This document shows positions 1 to 11,847 of a DNA stretch of 64,000 bases, piece after piece. The notes beneath the pieces are model-generated. The model was not told where the DNA came from, ran no database searches, and saw nothing but the letters and a program-made list of their open reading frames with translations. Origin of the DNA: Tubulanus polymorphus (taxonomy: Eukaryota > Nemertea > Palaeonemertea > Tubulaniformes > Tubulanidae). Numbering within the stretch: position 1 is the first letter of the stretch; each line of letters opens with the position of its first letter. The translations under genes were made by a program, and so were the position numbers. The stretch is from NCBI RefSeq assembly GCF_964204645.1, contig NC_134036.1, positions 1,302,001 to 1,366,000 of the forward strand, read 5' to 3'.

Positions 1-461
1 GACTGGTTTTAAGTTTTCTTAATGATTAAGATAAAGTTTATAGAACTTATAATATAGTTTCACTTAAACATTGGTCTTTAAATCTAAGCATCTGTAGATG
101 TGGACAAACATATTAATGGACGTTAAATTCTTAATTGGAATTTTTCCTGCTGACACTATTTTATCATCCCTATTCAAATAGTCGTCTAGACACGTTTTCG
201 TGTCGGCGTGAGCCTCGGTTTGATTTCTCGTCGAACGAGATACCTGATTTTTGATCGGTTAAAAATCCACGAATCGTCACGAATCGAAGGACATTTCATT
301 ATCTAAAAGCCATTATATACTTTCTGATGTGGACCTTAATCAATCTGCGTCCCGGGCATAAACACGACACGTTGTTAAAATGGATTTAATATATCGCTGA
401 AATGTCATTAAACTGTCTTGATATTGAAAAAAATATTCCCAAATGTTTTTCACTAATAGAT

Positions 462-555
462 TTCAACGATTCAGTAAAATTGTGATTAGTTACTGATGAC
501 GACCTTCTCGTTCTCAATAACTTCAACGATTCAGTAAAATTACGATTAGTTAAAG
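462..555. repeat. Short direct repeat (two copies)
   Basis: A segment of about 35 bp beginning TTCAACGATTCAGTAAAATT occurs at about 462-497 and again at about 520-555, separated by about 25 bp. Nothing suggests a function. Confidence 0.6.
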
Positions 556-959
556 GGGATTGTATTCTAACGTCTTCCTCCCAAGGCTGATTCTTGACCA
601 CATGAAATAGTCCATAGATATGTTTGCCGATTGTACGTCATTGGCAAACTGCCCGAGGCGGCTGCAGTCCTAATGCACGTCACCTGGACCAAAAACATAC
701 CCGATATCGAGCCGTGGCTGTTAAAAGACTTAACAAGTCACATTCGGAAAAAAGAATCCATTTTCTATCCGTCTAACAAACCGTAGATAGTAATGGATTG
801 AGGAAGGGGCGGTTGCGAATAAAGTCGAATCCAGCGCAACAGTGAGATCCGTTGAGGTGACATTGTGTGTGATAAGGTCAGTTTCGAGTGCCTCGAGGGA
901 AAATAGAATACCAGCCTTTAGATACCGCCAGGTGGCCATTATTTATTTACGTGATATTT

Positions 960-1420
960 CAGATTTTAGAATGATATCTAATTGAATTTCGAATTTTCGG
1001 TTATTTTAGATTAAGTCTAATTGACAGATTTGTGGCCATTTTGAATTTCATGATTTATCGTATGCTTTTTAAGTTACATAGGTTCCTAACTTGTTTTATT
1101 ATTACTGGCGTAAAGTCTAAATGACTATTTTGCGGCCGTATTGCAATTCATGTTATTTTAGATTTTAGAATGATACCTTAGCAAAGTCTATATGACTGCT
1201 TTGCGGCTGTATTGAATTTCGTGTTATTACGTATGCTATATTTTAAGTAACATGACATTTCAATGGTATCCTGTGTTGTAGAAATTAGACACGCCTAATT
1301 GCGTTTATATAACGTGATAAACAACGCAATATTTTGTCTTTCGACGCGGTGTCATTGGGTGTCACTTTAATAAAGCATAAGTGACTGCTTTGCGGCCGTA
1401 TTGAATTTCGAAACTATTAT
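960..1420. repeat. Degenerate tandem repeat, about 90-120 bp unit
   Basis: Several diverged copies share the order 'AAGTCTAAATGACT...TTTGCGGCCGTATTGAATTTC...TTATTTTAGATT'. Copies are recognisable near 1000, 1110, 1180 and 1370, and the phrase 'ctgctttgcggctatatt' returns near 7980. It is non-coding. Confidence 0.5.
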
Positions 1421-1779
1421 ATATCTAGTCTCGGATTTTCCATTTTTTTTCATAGAAATTTGAGTCTAAAAAGGCTAGAATTACTTTGGGATCTTATTCG
1501 TTTCTCTGTTTTCATCCCGCTTCACTTTCATGACACTTCGTAATATTTATGTCATCATGCGTTGGCGGCCATATTGAGTTTCGATGATATATATTCTTAA
1601 TTTCTAAACGATTTTGGGAGAGAGCACGCGGTCGAGATTTTCTGAGAAAAACGTCAGAACTATTTATTTTCATTATAGAAATACTTTTTTACCTAAATTT
1701 TCACTTCATAAGATATGATCAATGCTCAATCATTGATAACGCCTAGCGGCGGAAGAGTAAGATGGTATTCACGGGATTA

Positions 1780-1980
1780 ATAAATCACGCCATCTTGTGG
1801 ATGAGTTAACATTCTTTAGTTAAATAAATGAAGATTGATCACGCCATCTAGTGGCGAAATAGTTAATATTTTCGAGGTAATTAAATTAAGATAAATCACG
1901 TCATCTAGTGGTGAAATAGTTTATATTTTTGAGATAGATGAATCACGCCATCTAGCGGTGGAAAAAGTGGTAATGGAGGT
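1780..1980. repeat. Four-copy short tandem repeat with CTCF-like cores
   Basis: Four units of roughly 45-65 bp each begin with a version of 'ATCACGCCATCTAGTGGCG' and continue into 'AAATAGTTAATATTTT'. On the minus strand the second copy reads CCACTAGATGGC, which fits the CTCF core consensus (CCASYAGRKGGC). The other three copies differ from it at one position each. The repeat itself is plain in the sequence; CTCF binding is inference. Confidence 0.6.
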
Positions 1981-3479
1981 TATCAACTCGTGGCGGGTAT
2001 GAATTGAGATTTTCGAAAGTAGTTTCGCTATATTCTCATTTCTCCATATTGTCTTCTGCCCGAAACGTCTGTTATCTGTCGTCTGGCTCTCGCTACGGGC
2101 GCCAAATGGAATCTAGTTAACGCTAATTCGCGGATAACGGAATTCGGTTAACGCTAATTCGAGGAGAATGGATTCGTTACTGTTATTGATATTGGCAATA
2201 AAACGGAGATCCATCTCGAACGATTAGCGTCGCTTTACTCCGGTGGTAGTCGACGGTATATCTGCGCGTAAGTAAGTTATAAAATCTAACCAGAGATAGA
2301 TGAGGAGGGTGGTACACGGTTTGTCGTTCTGCGGTGAGAGAGAGGGGGGAGCGGGAGAAGAGGTACTTAAAAGCACTTTTCTCGGTAACGTATTAAATAG
2401 GTGTTGTAGAGATGAAAAGAAGTAAATTAAGGATGTGCGGCTCTTTCAGCTGTTAGTGAAATAAATACCCCTTACGTATCGGCGGTTCCATTTAAAACGC
2501 GCCCACTTTGAAACTTGGCGCGCAATATTCTTTCTTTCTTGCTAAAGTGTATTTATAGACATTTCGATATCGACTACACGTACTGCGAGCTGTTAGCTGT
2601 TTGTCGCCGATATAACCGTCAATTCTGAACTATCGATTTTCTGATAAATGAACGAACAGTCGGCTTTATACATGTTGTCTAAGTGTTCGAAAGATAGAGG
2701 TTTCAGTCTCAAAGGACCCGGAATTTTGGCTGAGGGGGTCCTGTGCCCATAGATTTAGGGTTCCAGGCTGCCAAGGTTGACCTAAAATTTTAATAGTAAT
2801 GGCGAAGTATTTTATTTTTTTTTGACGAATATGATTTGAATAGTCGCTTTTTATACAAGTTCCGTGTTTATACATGTTCCATATACGGTTTTATACAATT
2901 TGACTTCGACCATATCGAAATTAATCTAGTTTCCGCAATTTATCCACGAAATCTGTCAAATATTTTGCCCCCGTCGATTATTCAGTTATATCGTCTAAGG
3001 ATTAGAAAGTGTGAAGGGATCAAAGGATTTTGGGGTTTCTGGCTGCACAGGTTGATGTTTTTTATTCGTATATACATTTCCAATAAAAAAAGGCTTTTAC
3101 GATCGGTGACATTTTTACTTCTCAAATTCGCGCGATCGATATTCGTGCTCTTTTTAGTGGACTGGACTTCAAACAGTAGAAAAGTATCTTATCTGTAAAT
3201 CAATTTTCAACCCCAGACATTCTGATCGAACGTCAACGCTATATTTATTCACTGTTAGTAGTTGCTCTTTAATTTACGTCGTTGCCTAGCGCGTACAACA
3301 GAACTTTTAACTTTCGATGTATCTACGCGTAGCGTTATCATCTCCTTTCATCTTTTAGTCGTTGTTGCGTTGTCTTTTTTTTCTGGTGGTACCGTAAAAG
3401 TTGTCGTGGTTGCTAAAGCTCCGCCCTACGCGTTTGTCGAAGCGGGAAGATCGATTAGTTCAGGTATCGCTCGATATAG

Positions 3480-3850
3480 CTTTAAAAATTTAGGCTTAAA
3501 CGAAATTGATACCTTGTGCTCGTTTCTGCTGAGCTTAAATGTTGACCCGGTCGACAACCTATCTACCCTGTTAAATTACATTACTTTCTTTTGAATCATG
3601 ATCGCACTGACAATAAGAGACCCGGCAGTTATAGAAATGAACAAAATTACAAATGTTATTGCAAAAGTGCCAAAGTGACCCCGGCCGTATAGGAGAAGAA
3701 ACAAGGTATCATTTTATTTTAGCCTAAAATCCAAGTGAAAATTATAGAAATGAACTGATACCAAGTTTTATGGTAGTTTACAAAAATGACCCCCGGCCGG
3801 ACAGGAGAAACAAGGTATCGTTTTATTTTCTGACTCTTCCTAACTGAGAG
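3480..3850. repeat. Dispersed repeat, copy A
   Basis: This stretch is similar to 7310-7690. Shared blocks include a purine-rich lead, 'CTATCTACCCTG', 'TCATGATC', 'AGTTATAGAAATGAAC', and 'GAAACAAGGTATCATTTTAT' followed by 'TAGCCTAA'. The two copies have different internal indels. No coding capacity or terminal structure is visible, so it is an unclassified interspersed repeat. Confidence 0.55.
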
Positions 3851-4862
3851 TTCTATTCACGAAGCTAAAACTCTTCATTCGGACGACTGTCATTGAGTGT
3901 AACATCTCGTCTGCTGCTGTCGTCTGTATAAAATCCAGTCATCCGCGAGAGAGTCAAAGTCGAGATATTTCAATAATGATATTCATACTTATCGCGTCAA
4001 TGGGAGAAATATCTGAGATTTTTGGAGAAATATCTGAGATTTTGTCGTGCAGATTTGAGAGGGTGATACATGTCGTAAGTGGTATATCGAATATCGGGTA
4101 TCGAATGACGATACTCTTCAACGAATGATGAAGATAATCTTGCCTCGTCATTTCGACAAGGAGGTGCTGCCATCTGTGAGTTGGTACTCTAACCACTATC
4201 TAGGGACTTTGCTAGCTAAAAGAAGGGAATCATTAAAAAGAGTAAACAAACTAATAATTCGGAAAAAGTCAGGGAAACTTGTTGAGATTGCTAGATTAAG
4301 CATAAAACAAAACAGTTTCTGTCTATGTTTTATGTATTTGACTGTGTTAATTGACCGAATTCTTAGCAGATCAAGTCAGGGAAACAAACAACGTGCATGT
4401 CAGGGAATAGTCAGGGGGCAAAGGTATTCAAATAAAGAGTGGCTACCCTGTCATAGGAATGGGTGGGAATGGATATTTTATGAAGGTTGTTGAAATTCTC
4501 GTCGCTGTTGATGAGTCGTAATTTCAGCTCATTTTCCGAATTTTCAAACTGCTAGGAAAAAACCGTTACTGACGAGTTAACCGTCGTAAAACGGCTCGTT
4601 ATAGCGTGTCGTAAAACGGCACTGCAGTTTCCGGAATAGAGAGATTATACACCGGTACTGTTGATAGAGAGCAGGCTGATTGGTGCGTGAAGTCTTCTTT
4701 AACACTCTTGAAGGGCACACGACATCTTTGTCACCTAGTAACCAAAAAGAACGTTCGACATTGTTGAAAATTTGAATATTTAAATGTTTCATAGATTTTC
4801 TACAGAGGAGAAGACGTATTTTCAGTGGAAAGGCTACTGAACTAAATGCAAAATGTGAAAAA

Positions 4863-4934
4863 GGCACCGCCCGGATTTGAACCGGGGATCTCCTGTTTAC
4901 TAGACAGGCGCTTTAACCGCTAAGCCACGGCGCC
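4863..4934 (-). tRNA. tRNA-Thr (anticodon AGT)
   Basis: The minus strand gives a complete 72-nt cloverleaf. The 7-bp acceptor stem starts GGCGCCG and ends CGGTGCC, with one G-U pair. The D arm carries a Pol III A box (TGGCTTAGCGG). The anticodon stem CCTGT/ACAGG holds loop CTAGTAA, so the anticodon is AGT (Thr). The T arm carries the B box GGTTCAAATCC. There is no intron and CCA is not encoded. A TTTTT Pol III terminator follows at once (complement of 4858-4862), which supports a functional gene rather than a tRNA-derived repeat. Confidence 0.93.
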
Positions 4935-5936
4935 GCTTAGTGGTCACTTGAGCTCGGACAGTGTCCAGGTCAGTTCTTCTGGTGGTGGCGTGTTCGGTTC
5001 AGTGACCAGAGCGTGACCAGTGGGAGTGAAGTTAGTGACTAGAACAGCCGCCAACAATTGAGGAACAAGTATAGAACCTTGGTTAACTCCCTCCCCTCGC
5101 TAAGCCATCTGAGTAAGGAAAGCAGCGGATAGGTTAGTATGTCCTCCCGGCAGCGGAGGGAGCATTAGGATAATTCCCAAACATCTTGTTTATATAATAG
5201 AAGTGTAGATCTCCAAGAACATATTTCACTTTCGGCGAATTAGACTTGAATTCACGATAGCGATGTGGTCTATTATGATCTTTAATTCTTAATGAACCTT
5301 AAAATCTATTCAAAACTTTTTCTTTTCAACGTTATTTTCGACTTTTTCATCTTTAAACCGGAATTAACTTTCTGTTATTCCATTCGCACAGAACAACGAC
5401 GATTCTATTCCGCTGTTTTCTCCGCGTGTCGTTTCTTTTGTTTCGCCTTCTTTTCGAAATTGCTTGTTCGCGTTTTGATCGACCGTCCGGGGAATTGCCG
5501 CCGATTGCCGCCTCGATAAAAAACAACAACATCCGATACAACGAGAATTGAGTTTCACAAGTGTTTTGTTTGACGCGCAGAGACGACAACAATACCAGCA
5601 GTTTTGTCCGTATCATAGGCGACAGATTCGAATCACTATTCATGTATATATATGTATATATCAGGTTTAATACTACGGGGAAATCAGACGATGAAACCGG
5701 CGTGTAGTAACAAACGTTTTACGGATTAAATGTCGATGCGATTGCCGAACAGTAAAGGGTTTATTCTCGGATTAATCTACTCCGCGCGTTTCTTAAATCG
5801 TCGTCGTGGTTATCTCGTGTGTTTTAAGTCAATTTGAAACAATTGCATCGATACAACGCCATCTTCAGGCCAAATAAGAAACTAAATCTGAAAAATGCTC
5901 CTAAACTTCTAAGATTTTTTTACATCTGTATTTTTT
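4935..5936. other. Intergenic or intronic stretch, nothing recognised
   Basis: There are no supported exons. Open frames on both strands near 5290-5640 overlap each other and show no family resemblance or splice context. The stretch may be intron of the gene whose exons begin at 5937. Confidence 0.4.
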
Positions 5937-8197
5937 TCTAGCTGCCTACATTCCTACTGCAGAAGGCCGACTAGACCAGGTGTCCCAGGCTCGAATCTCC
6001 GACGATTTGAAGAAACTTTTGTGCTACATAAAAGACCTGTCAGAAGAGGAATGCGCTGAAGGTGAGAGAGAACGGAAAAATTAAAAAAAACAAAACAAAA
6101 ACAAAAGCTTTTGATACAATTTGAAAAATCAAGAGCCCTAACATAGACCCCTGGGAAATGATGTTTGCATCGAGGTTTCCCCTTATGATATTGTGGGATT
6201 GATTCGATAATGGCTGTTTCCATTGATACCCTTATGACATCATCACATCGATGAGTTGACATTTCTAAAGATGCCTGCCTCTATAATTCCCCCTATGACA
6301 TCATCAAATTGCTTACGAATTCGATGAATGCGGAGTTCCTGAATTTTGATCAACTCGTCGATTTTCGCGCGTATTCCCAGACACGTCCACCGGACTCGGG
6401 GGTAATGACTCATTCACATTCAGCACAGCTCGTACAGGCCACGGTTACATCCGGGTATCTCTGCGGTCTAGCGACGACATTCGCAGACGAGAAATTACAA
6501 ATTAGAAATTTTCCCGTCGCATTTTTTTATTTACGTCTAATTTTATGAATAAATGAATAAAACGTGATAAATATTCATGCGATTCTGCTTCCGGTTGATG
6601 TGTGACTTCCGGTCCGTTGACGCGAGAATATGACGTCACGTATAAACAAATAGTACGCGTGGAATAACATCGCGGTTCATCGGTCCGTGTAATGTATTCT
6701 TCCGCCGAGTTTGACGTCTGATATTTCTGTCAATCGCGTGGATCTTCGTCGTCGATAACGATCGTAATTGTTGCGTAAGCGACAACGGCGCGCACGTGAC
6801 TCGTCATTTATTCACTGTGTGACGTTATTTAGACTCGGGTCGGATGATTGACAGCCCCCGAGCGAATGGGGGTGGTTCCAGATGACGGTTCTCCTAGTTT
6901 CGTCTGCGGCGCATGATAAACGAATCGGGCGACGAAAATTGGTTTGAAATGTCGTGTGTCACGTGACGCATCGTCGTCCGCTTCTTTCTGTTAATAGAAC
7001 AGACCCGGGAACCCGTCGCCTTTTACGTGTCGTATTTGACAACTTTGAAAAACAATTTAGCGAAAGCATAGAACTACCGTTTCTTTTATATACGTGGACA
7101 ATTAACGAAAGTTCAGGTTCGGGTTAATTGAATTTTCAGTATTTTGTAAAAATGGAATCTTTTTTTCCTAATTTGTATTTATATTTATTCATAATTCCAG
7201 ATTCTGCTATACAACGCGTTTTATCCAAACTTCACGAAGAGGAAAAACAAAAGTAAGTTTTTGGTAAAGCTTTTCGAGTAACAAAAATGTTTTTTTGTAG
7301 AAAGGGAATTTTTAAGCCGAAAAGAATTGTTACCTTGTTACTCATTTCCGCTGGGCTTAAAAGTTGGCATGACCGGTCGCCTATCTATCTACCCTGTACA
7401 TTACAGTGTACTTATAAACACTACTCTAATGTCTATTTCGATTGCGATGTCTTTAGGCTAAAAGAAATCGATACATTGTTTCTCATTTCTGCTGAGTTTA
7501 TAAGTTATCTACCCTGAACATTAATTTAAAAAAAAAATCATGATCAAACCAACAAATAACAGATCCAGCAGTTATAGAAATGAACTGTGACTACAAGTTT
7601 AATTGCTGTTTACAAAAATGACCCGGTTGATTATTGAGAAACAAGGTATCATTTTATTTAGCCTAATTTTCAATTGAATCGTAAAATCGTATTTCTTACT
7701 AAACACAAGATATCAGATTTCTGTGTAAATTCCTCCCCCTTCTCAGAAACATAATCAATGTAACACACGCAGTTTTGTAATTCGAGAAGTTTCTGTTTCT
7801 CGTAAACCGAACATTTTTTGTTTCTACGAAATTTAATACGTGTTTGTTCGATGAAGGCTGAAAGATGACTCTATGTATTTACTACACAGATAAACAGCAT
7901 TGCAGAAATGCGTGTTTTTATTTCTTGAGTTTCTGTTGCAAAATCGTAATTCGTGCTGTTTTGAGAATGAGCATATCGCTGCTTTGCGGCTATATTTAAA
8001 ATCTTAATTTTTATTTTTTTTATGTACGATTCTAATTTTACTCCTCTCATATAATTCGATTATATATTACTTAAAGAATTAGAATGATATTTATTTTTCA
8101 TTGTTCTCCCTCTAGCGAGGATATGGCTAACTATCGCGAAATGCTAGAAAAACGCGGTCGCCAAGGAAGCAGTTCCTTCTACTCGGAATGGAAATAG
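5937..8197 (+). CDS. Unrecognised small protein, last three exons (5' end not found)
   Basis: Three exons join in frame. The first, about 5941-6060, follows a TTTTTTTCTAG acceptor and encodes AYIPTAEGRLDQVSQARI and on to KDLSEEECAEG. The second, about 7201-7252, encodes DSAIQRVLSKLHEEEKQ. The third, about 8117-8197, encodes NEDMANYREMLEKRGRQG and ends SSFYSEWK before TAG. The borders are standard and the phases agree. AATAAA stands at 8361-8366. The peptide is charged and helical, with a short coiled-coil look. I do not recognise the family. The N-terminal exons must lie upstream, possibly outside the window. Confidence 0.6.
6175..6310. repeat. Repeat with TATGACATCATC blocks, copy 1
   Basis: Blocks of 'CCCCTATGACATCATCA' type recur here and at 8435-8660, joined by similar text (ATAATGGCTG/AAGATGGTTG and 'tctataaattcccc'). 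This copy lies in the first intron of the unrecognised gene; the second lies after its poly(A) signal. The block contains a CRE/AP-1-like TGACATCA, but a regulatory role is only a guess. Confidence 0.45.
7310..7690. repeat. Dispersed repeat, copy B
   Basis: This is the second copy of the element at 3480-3850, within the second intron of the unrecognised gene. It contains an internal duplication: the segment 'AAAGAAATCGATAC...CTACCCTG' appears twice, at about 7320 and 7460. Confidence 0.55.
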
Positions 8198-8360
8198 CTC
8201 TCGTCGTAGTCTCGTCAACGGGATTCCACGAGAACTTGATGACGTCATGAGTTCCCGTCTGCGCGAGTCGATGATGACGATGGCGTCACTTGCATCCAAT
8301 CGTGAGAAACGGATACCAGGTGGCGCAGTTTCTGTTAAAGAATTTGACTTTGAAATAACG

Positions 8361-8366
8361 AATAAA
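8361..8366 (+). promoter_or_regulatory. Polyadenylation signal AATAAA
   Basis: A canonical hexamer lies about 165 bp after the stop of the small unrecognised gene, on the same strand. It is the likely 3' end signal. Confidence 0.5.
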
Positions 8367-8434
8367 CATAGACTATTTATTTCTTCGTGAGACTTTGTTG
8401 TCGATTTGTATTTTTGGTCACCAAAACCTTCCCC

Positions 8435-8660
8435 CTATGACGCCATCGAGGTTTAGGGTCCATTTAGAAAAGATTGCCGAATCCTTAATTCTCTCAATTA
8501 CGTAATCTAGATAACTTCAGAAAAGCTGGCTGCCTCCAAAAATGACGTGACCTAATTGATTAGTGTGGTGATAAGTTCGACTAAGATGGTTGCTTTTATA
8601 AATCCCCCTATGACATCATCAAATACAAGTGGTGATAAGCCGTAGAAAGATGACATCACG
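8435..8660. repeat. Repeat with TATGACATCATC blocks, copy 2
   Basis: Related to 6175-6310. It contains 'CCCCCTATGACGCCATC' at about 8431 and 'CCCCCTATGACATCATCAAA' at about 8603. The rest of 8370-9220 holds no gene that I can support. Confidence 0.45.
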
Positions 8661-9221
8661 ATATACAAGTTGGATTCCAGTAAAACAGCAACTATATGTC
8701 TATTCGAGGCCGAGTGTATAAACAAGCGCTGATTCAATCAGATATCATGAAGCTTATCGCGACTAGCACCTAAAATTCCCTAGTTCAGCAAGATAAGGGG
8801 CGGCCACGACTGACCCCGCATCCCCGAATCAGTGGACTACAAAAACCAGATAACAATGTAAAATCTCTTGAGTTTGGTTACACGCTCATCCTTAGACCAG
8901 TGTCCGGGTGTCATCTCTCGGGAGGTACTGGATTTAGCTTTGCAAGATATTCCAACATCCTTGAGTTCCATCAAAACTAAGTAACTCAGAAAAAGACTTA
9001 ATTCACATACAAGGACTGAATTAATATTTCTATTCTATCAGAATTACAGGCACTACATAATTAGCTAGTTATGTTTAATTGGGATTACATGATATAGTTT
9101 AGCATTTATTCAGATACGATTACATAGAATTTTATTCAGTATTTACACGATTTCTTATATTCTGAACAATTTTGGTGACCATTGGTCCCCTAATGGTGCA
9201 ACCGGTTACGAAGTTATTAAT

Positions 9222-9222
9222 A

Positions 9223-9260
<38 letters not shown>

Positions 9261-9303
9261 ATTATTATTATTATAATAATAATAATATATTATTATTATT
9301 ATT
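9222..9303. repeat. (ATT)n microsatellite
   Basis: An imperfect trinucleotide tract of about 80 bp, interrupted by a few AATAAT blocks. Confidence 0.9.
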
Positions 9304-9624
9304 TTGTTTATGTGCGAACTGCGTGGCTATACCTCAGTGGAGCCTTTGTTACGGCGAACTTCACGTGACCACAAAATGTGTCCGTTATAACCGATAGTTC
9401 CGTTATATCCAATATGAAATTAATCAAATTTCTTATTTTGGATAAAATTCTATATTTGTTGTATCCGAGGTCGTTAAAACGAGGTTCCGTTGTATAAATC
9501 TGCAGGACGAACGTATTGTCGTTAACCCTGACCATGGACGTACCACGCCCCGACTGTAGTTCATATAACGAAAAACCCATTCGCATCAGTACTTATCATT
9601 TTGGATCATCATTTAGATGCATCA

Positions 9625-11136
9625 TTAGTCGCCTTGAATTTTATGTTTTTTTTTAATGATGTTGTTGATAGAACATATTTTCTCGCTCTTATTCTCACTA
9701 CCGGAGACCTGCTTCCAATGATCTCCGAATACATACACCTGATCATTGGTCACACAAATTCTGCGTGGTTCATGTATATCACTCGCATTGAAACCGGGCA
9801 CTGGTTTCGGTTCACCTATAAACCCTTCGTCGTTACATCTCACCAGTAAAATATAGCTCTTGTACACCTTATGCTGACCGCGGTAATCGCCTATTTCTTG
9901 TCTAAGTAAAATCAATAAGTTAGAGTTGTCTATTACAGCTATATCTAGTACATACTGGGGCGGATGATTTTGTTCGCAAGTATCTAGTTTAAGAAGTAAA
10001 CTGTCTTTAATCTGATGTGTTTCCAGACAAAACATGTGAATTCTACGTGAATCCTGTGAAACTAGAAACATCTTCTTTGGATCGTTTACTGCTAACACAT
10101 CATCACTAGTATCGAGACCACTTACAGTGTATTTCCTCCCAGTCTTATCTATGATATCGCCGTCACTTGGTTGCGTCTTTAAAGGATATGTAACGATGTT
10201 TTGCTTTTGTTTTAGATAAATCGTGTTATTAGCTACATATATTAGTTCTAATTCGCTGTCAATTTTGTCGCTAACACATTCACGTTTAGCAATATCAGTG
10301 TATACTATAAGACGGAAAGTACGCTCTCCGCTCGGTCTATATACATAACCTGTCGTCTGATCACAGAATAATCCATATCCTTTTAAAGTAGCTAATTGTT
10401 TAAAAACTTCAGGAAATAAGGAGGGGTTTTCTCTTTGAGTACAGGTTCTTAAACATTCTCCTGAATTATAAAAAAACAATCCGCTTGGAAGGTCTACTTG
10501 TTTAAAATCTTTATAATTATCAGTATAGTAGATGTATGATTGGTCTGCAATGATAATCCTGGTTGTTTTTGCACCTGCTGGTTTGTATGCTGTTATCATA
10601 GTCGGATCCAAACCTTGAGGCACGATGCACCAACCGATATGATTAAATGATAATTCATAATCGGTTGATATCCCTTCATTGGACCCTCCTTGACGCGGGG
10701 CTGCACCTCCAACAGCTCCCTCTGGGCTCGGTAACGATACCGCAGACTCTTGCGAATCAGCTGCAATGATGAATTCTACCTTGTTCGACAACAGTTTGTT
10801 TGTCATTGTCAACAGGTTGTCGCACATACCAGACAATAAATTCTCAATCAGTGAACTCATTTTCTCGCATGTTTTAGTTTTATCCGTAAACAACCGACAC
10901 TCTTTCATCAGTTCATCGAACTGCTTTTTCGTATGTTCATCGTCATTTTTATATCGTTGAATATCGTTAACGATACGCGTCCTGTATGCGTTAAGTTCAG
11001 TCTCAAACCTAACCTTCAATTCCGCACATTTTTCATCGATTCTGTTCACGTAACTGGTCCACTGATTTCGACTGAGCTCGAAGTCGTTGTTGAAGTTGGT
11101 CGCAATGTTCTCGATACGTTCCTGAAGCGCTTCCAT
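9625..11136 (-). CDS. TRIM-like coiled-coil / beta-propeller protein lacking RING and B-box
   Basis: An intronless frame of 503 aa read from the first ATG (11134-11136). The open frame continues about 19 codons upstream but has no ATG there. Residues 1-110 are strongly helical and charged (MEALQERIENIATNFNN and on) and resemble the coiled coil after the B-boxes of TRIM proteins. A Pro/Gly-rich linker (PSPEGAVGGAAPRQGG) follows. The last 330 residues are rich in beta strands with recurring 'IYYTDN', 'IYLKQKQ' and 'VYVFGDH' blades, like the NHL or other propellers at the end of TRIM2/3/56/71-type proteins. No RING or B-box zinc ligands are visible in or just upstream of the frame, so it is either a truncated relative or lacks ligase activity. 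The family assignment is by architecture only. Confidence 0.7.
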   Translation of the reverse strand: MEALQERIENIATNFNNDFELSRNQWTSYVNRIDEKCAELKVRFETELNAYRTRIVNDIQRYKNDDEHTKKQFDELMKECRLFTDKTKTCEKMSSLIENLLSGMCDNLLTMTNKLLSNKVEFIIAADSQESAVSLPSPEGAVGGAAPRQGGSNEGISTDYELSFNHIGWCIVPQGLDPTMITAYKPAGAKTTRIIIADQSYIYYTDNYKDFKQVDLPSGLFFYNSGECLRTCTQRENPSLFPEVFKQLATLKGYGLFCDQTTGYVYRPSGERTFRLIVYTDIAKRECVSDKIDSELELIYVANNTIYLKQKQNIVTYPLKTQPSDGDIIDKTGRKYTVSGLDTSDDVLAVNDPKKMFLVSQDSRRIHMFCLETHQIKDSLLLKLDTCEQNHPPQYVLDIAVIDNSNLLILLRQEIGDYRGQHKVYKSYILLVRCNDEGFIGEPKPVPGFNASDIHEPRRICVTNDQVYVFGDHWKQVSGSENKSEKICSINNIIKKKHKIQGD

Positions 11137-11701
11137 TTTCACACACTTGACACACCCCGTTAGCAAGCGACAAGACTGACGCAATAGACTCAATGTTGAC
11201 AGTTTGTTTACAACTGGTTGTTGTGCAACAACTTGTATAAATCATTTTGCAAAAACAGGTTTCAGGAATTCATTTGTATTTCTTTATCTCGTTATGATGT
11301 GGCTTGAAAATGTTATTGGGTCATAACTGCGTAAGTAAGTTAGGTATTCAAGATATAATATATTCTATAGCCAACCTAACAACAAAATATCGGTCTAAGT
11401 TTCTTTTAAGTTCTACATATACAGATATATAGTAAAACATCTCCGACATACCGCCATAGTTTCCATATCGCCAAAATCGTTCCGTTTCATTTGAGCAACT
11501 GGCCCCTGGTTGTCGATAATCCGTGAAGACCTAGCCCTTGTGGATATTAAGTTGACGCCAAGCGAAACTTTAACTTTCCTGGAGGAACTTACTGTTGACC
11601 GTAATAATTGGAGGTGCCTTGTACATCACATCGTGACGCAGCGGCGTTGGTGATATCATAGATAAAGAAGAAGAATCTCACGATATTTCAAAGTGGACCT
11701 A

Positions 11702-11832
11702 GGGCCAGTTCCACAGTCGTGACTTTAGTCCAAAAATGGCTCTAATCTTAAGACTGGTCTTAAGTTTGGCTATAGAACTAAGTTGGTCTTAGACAGGTCT
11801 TAAGTCTAAGCCATGACTGTGCAACCGGTCCC
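11702..11832. mobile_element. MITE with long terminal inverted repeats (family 1)
   Basis: The left end GGGCCAGTTCCACAGTCGTG is mirrored by the right end, whose complement reads GGGACCGGTTGCACAGTCAT. The interior continues the palindrome with TCTTAAGAC-type blocks. It is about 131 bp with no coding capacity. The paralogous locus near 49,820 lacks it. A related copy sits in the Ig receptor pseudogene at 28155-28294. Confidence 0.8.
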
Positions 11833-11847
11833 TGATCTTGTTCAGGA

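Larger units (their letters stand above)
1..4862. other. Intergenic region without a supportable gene
   Basis: I see no convincing exon here. The open frames are short, lack family resemblance and lie in AT-rich or repeated sequence. The region holds a small direct repeat (462-555), diverged repeats at about 960-1420, a four-copy repeat at 1780-1980 and one copy of a dispersed repeat (about 3490-3850). Upstream exons of a gene running off the left edge cannot be excluded. Confidence 0.5.

Noticed and set aside
2836-3594. 120-aa and 110-aa plus-strand frames
   Set aside because: The composition is non-specific, part lies in a dispersed repeat, and no conserved motif or splice signal supports them.
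4863-4934. tRNA-derived SINE head
   Set aside because: The cloverleaf is complete and is followed directly by TTTTT, with no SINE body. A genuine tRNA gene is more likely.
9308-9586. 92-aa minus-strand frame
   Set aside because: It lies next to an (ATT)n tract in text of the 'CCGTTATAACCGATAG' type, common in transposon-derived repeats. It shows no domain and no splice context.
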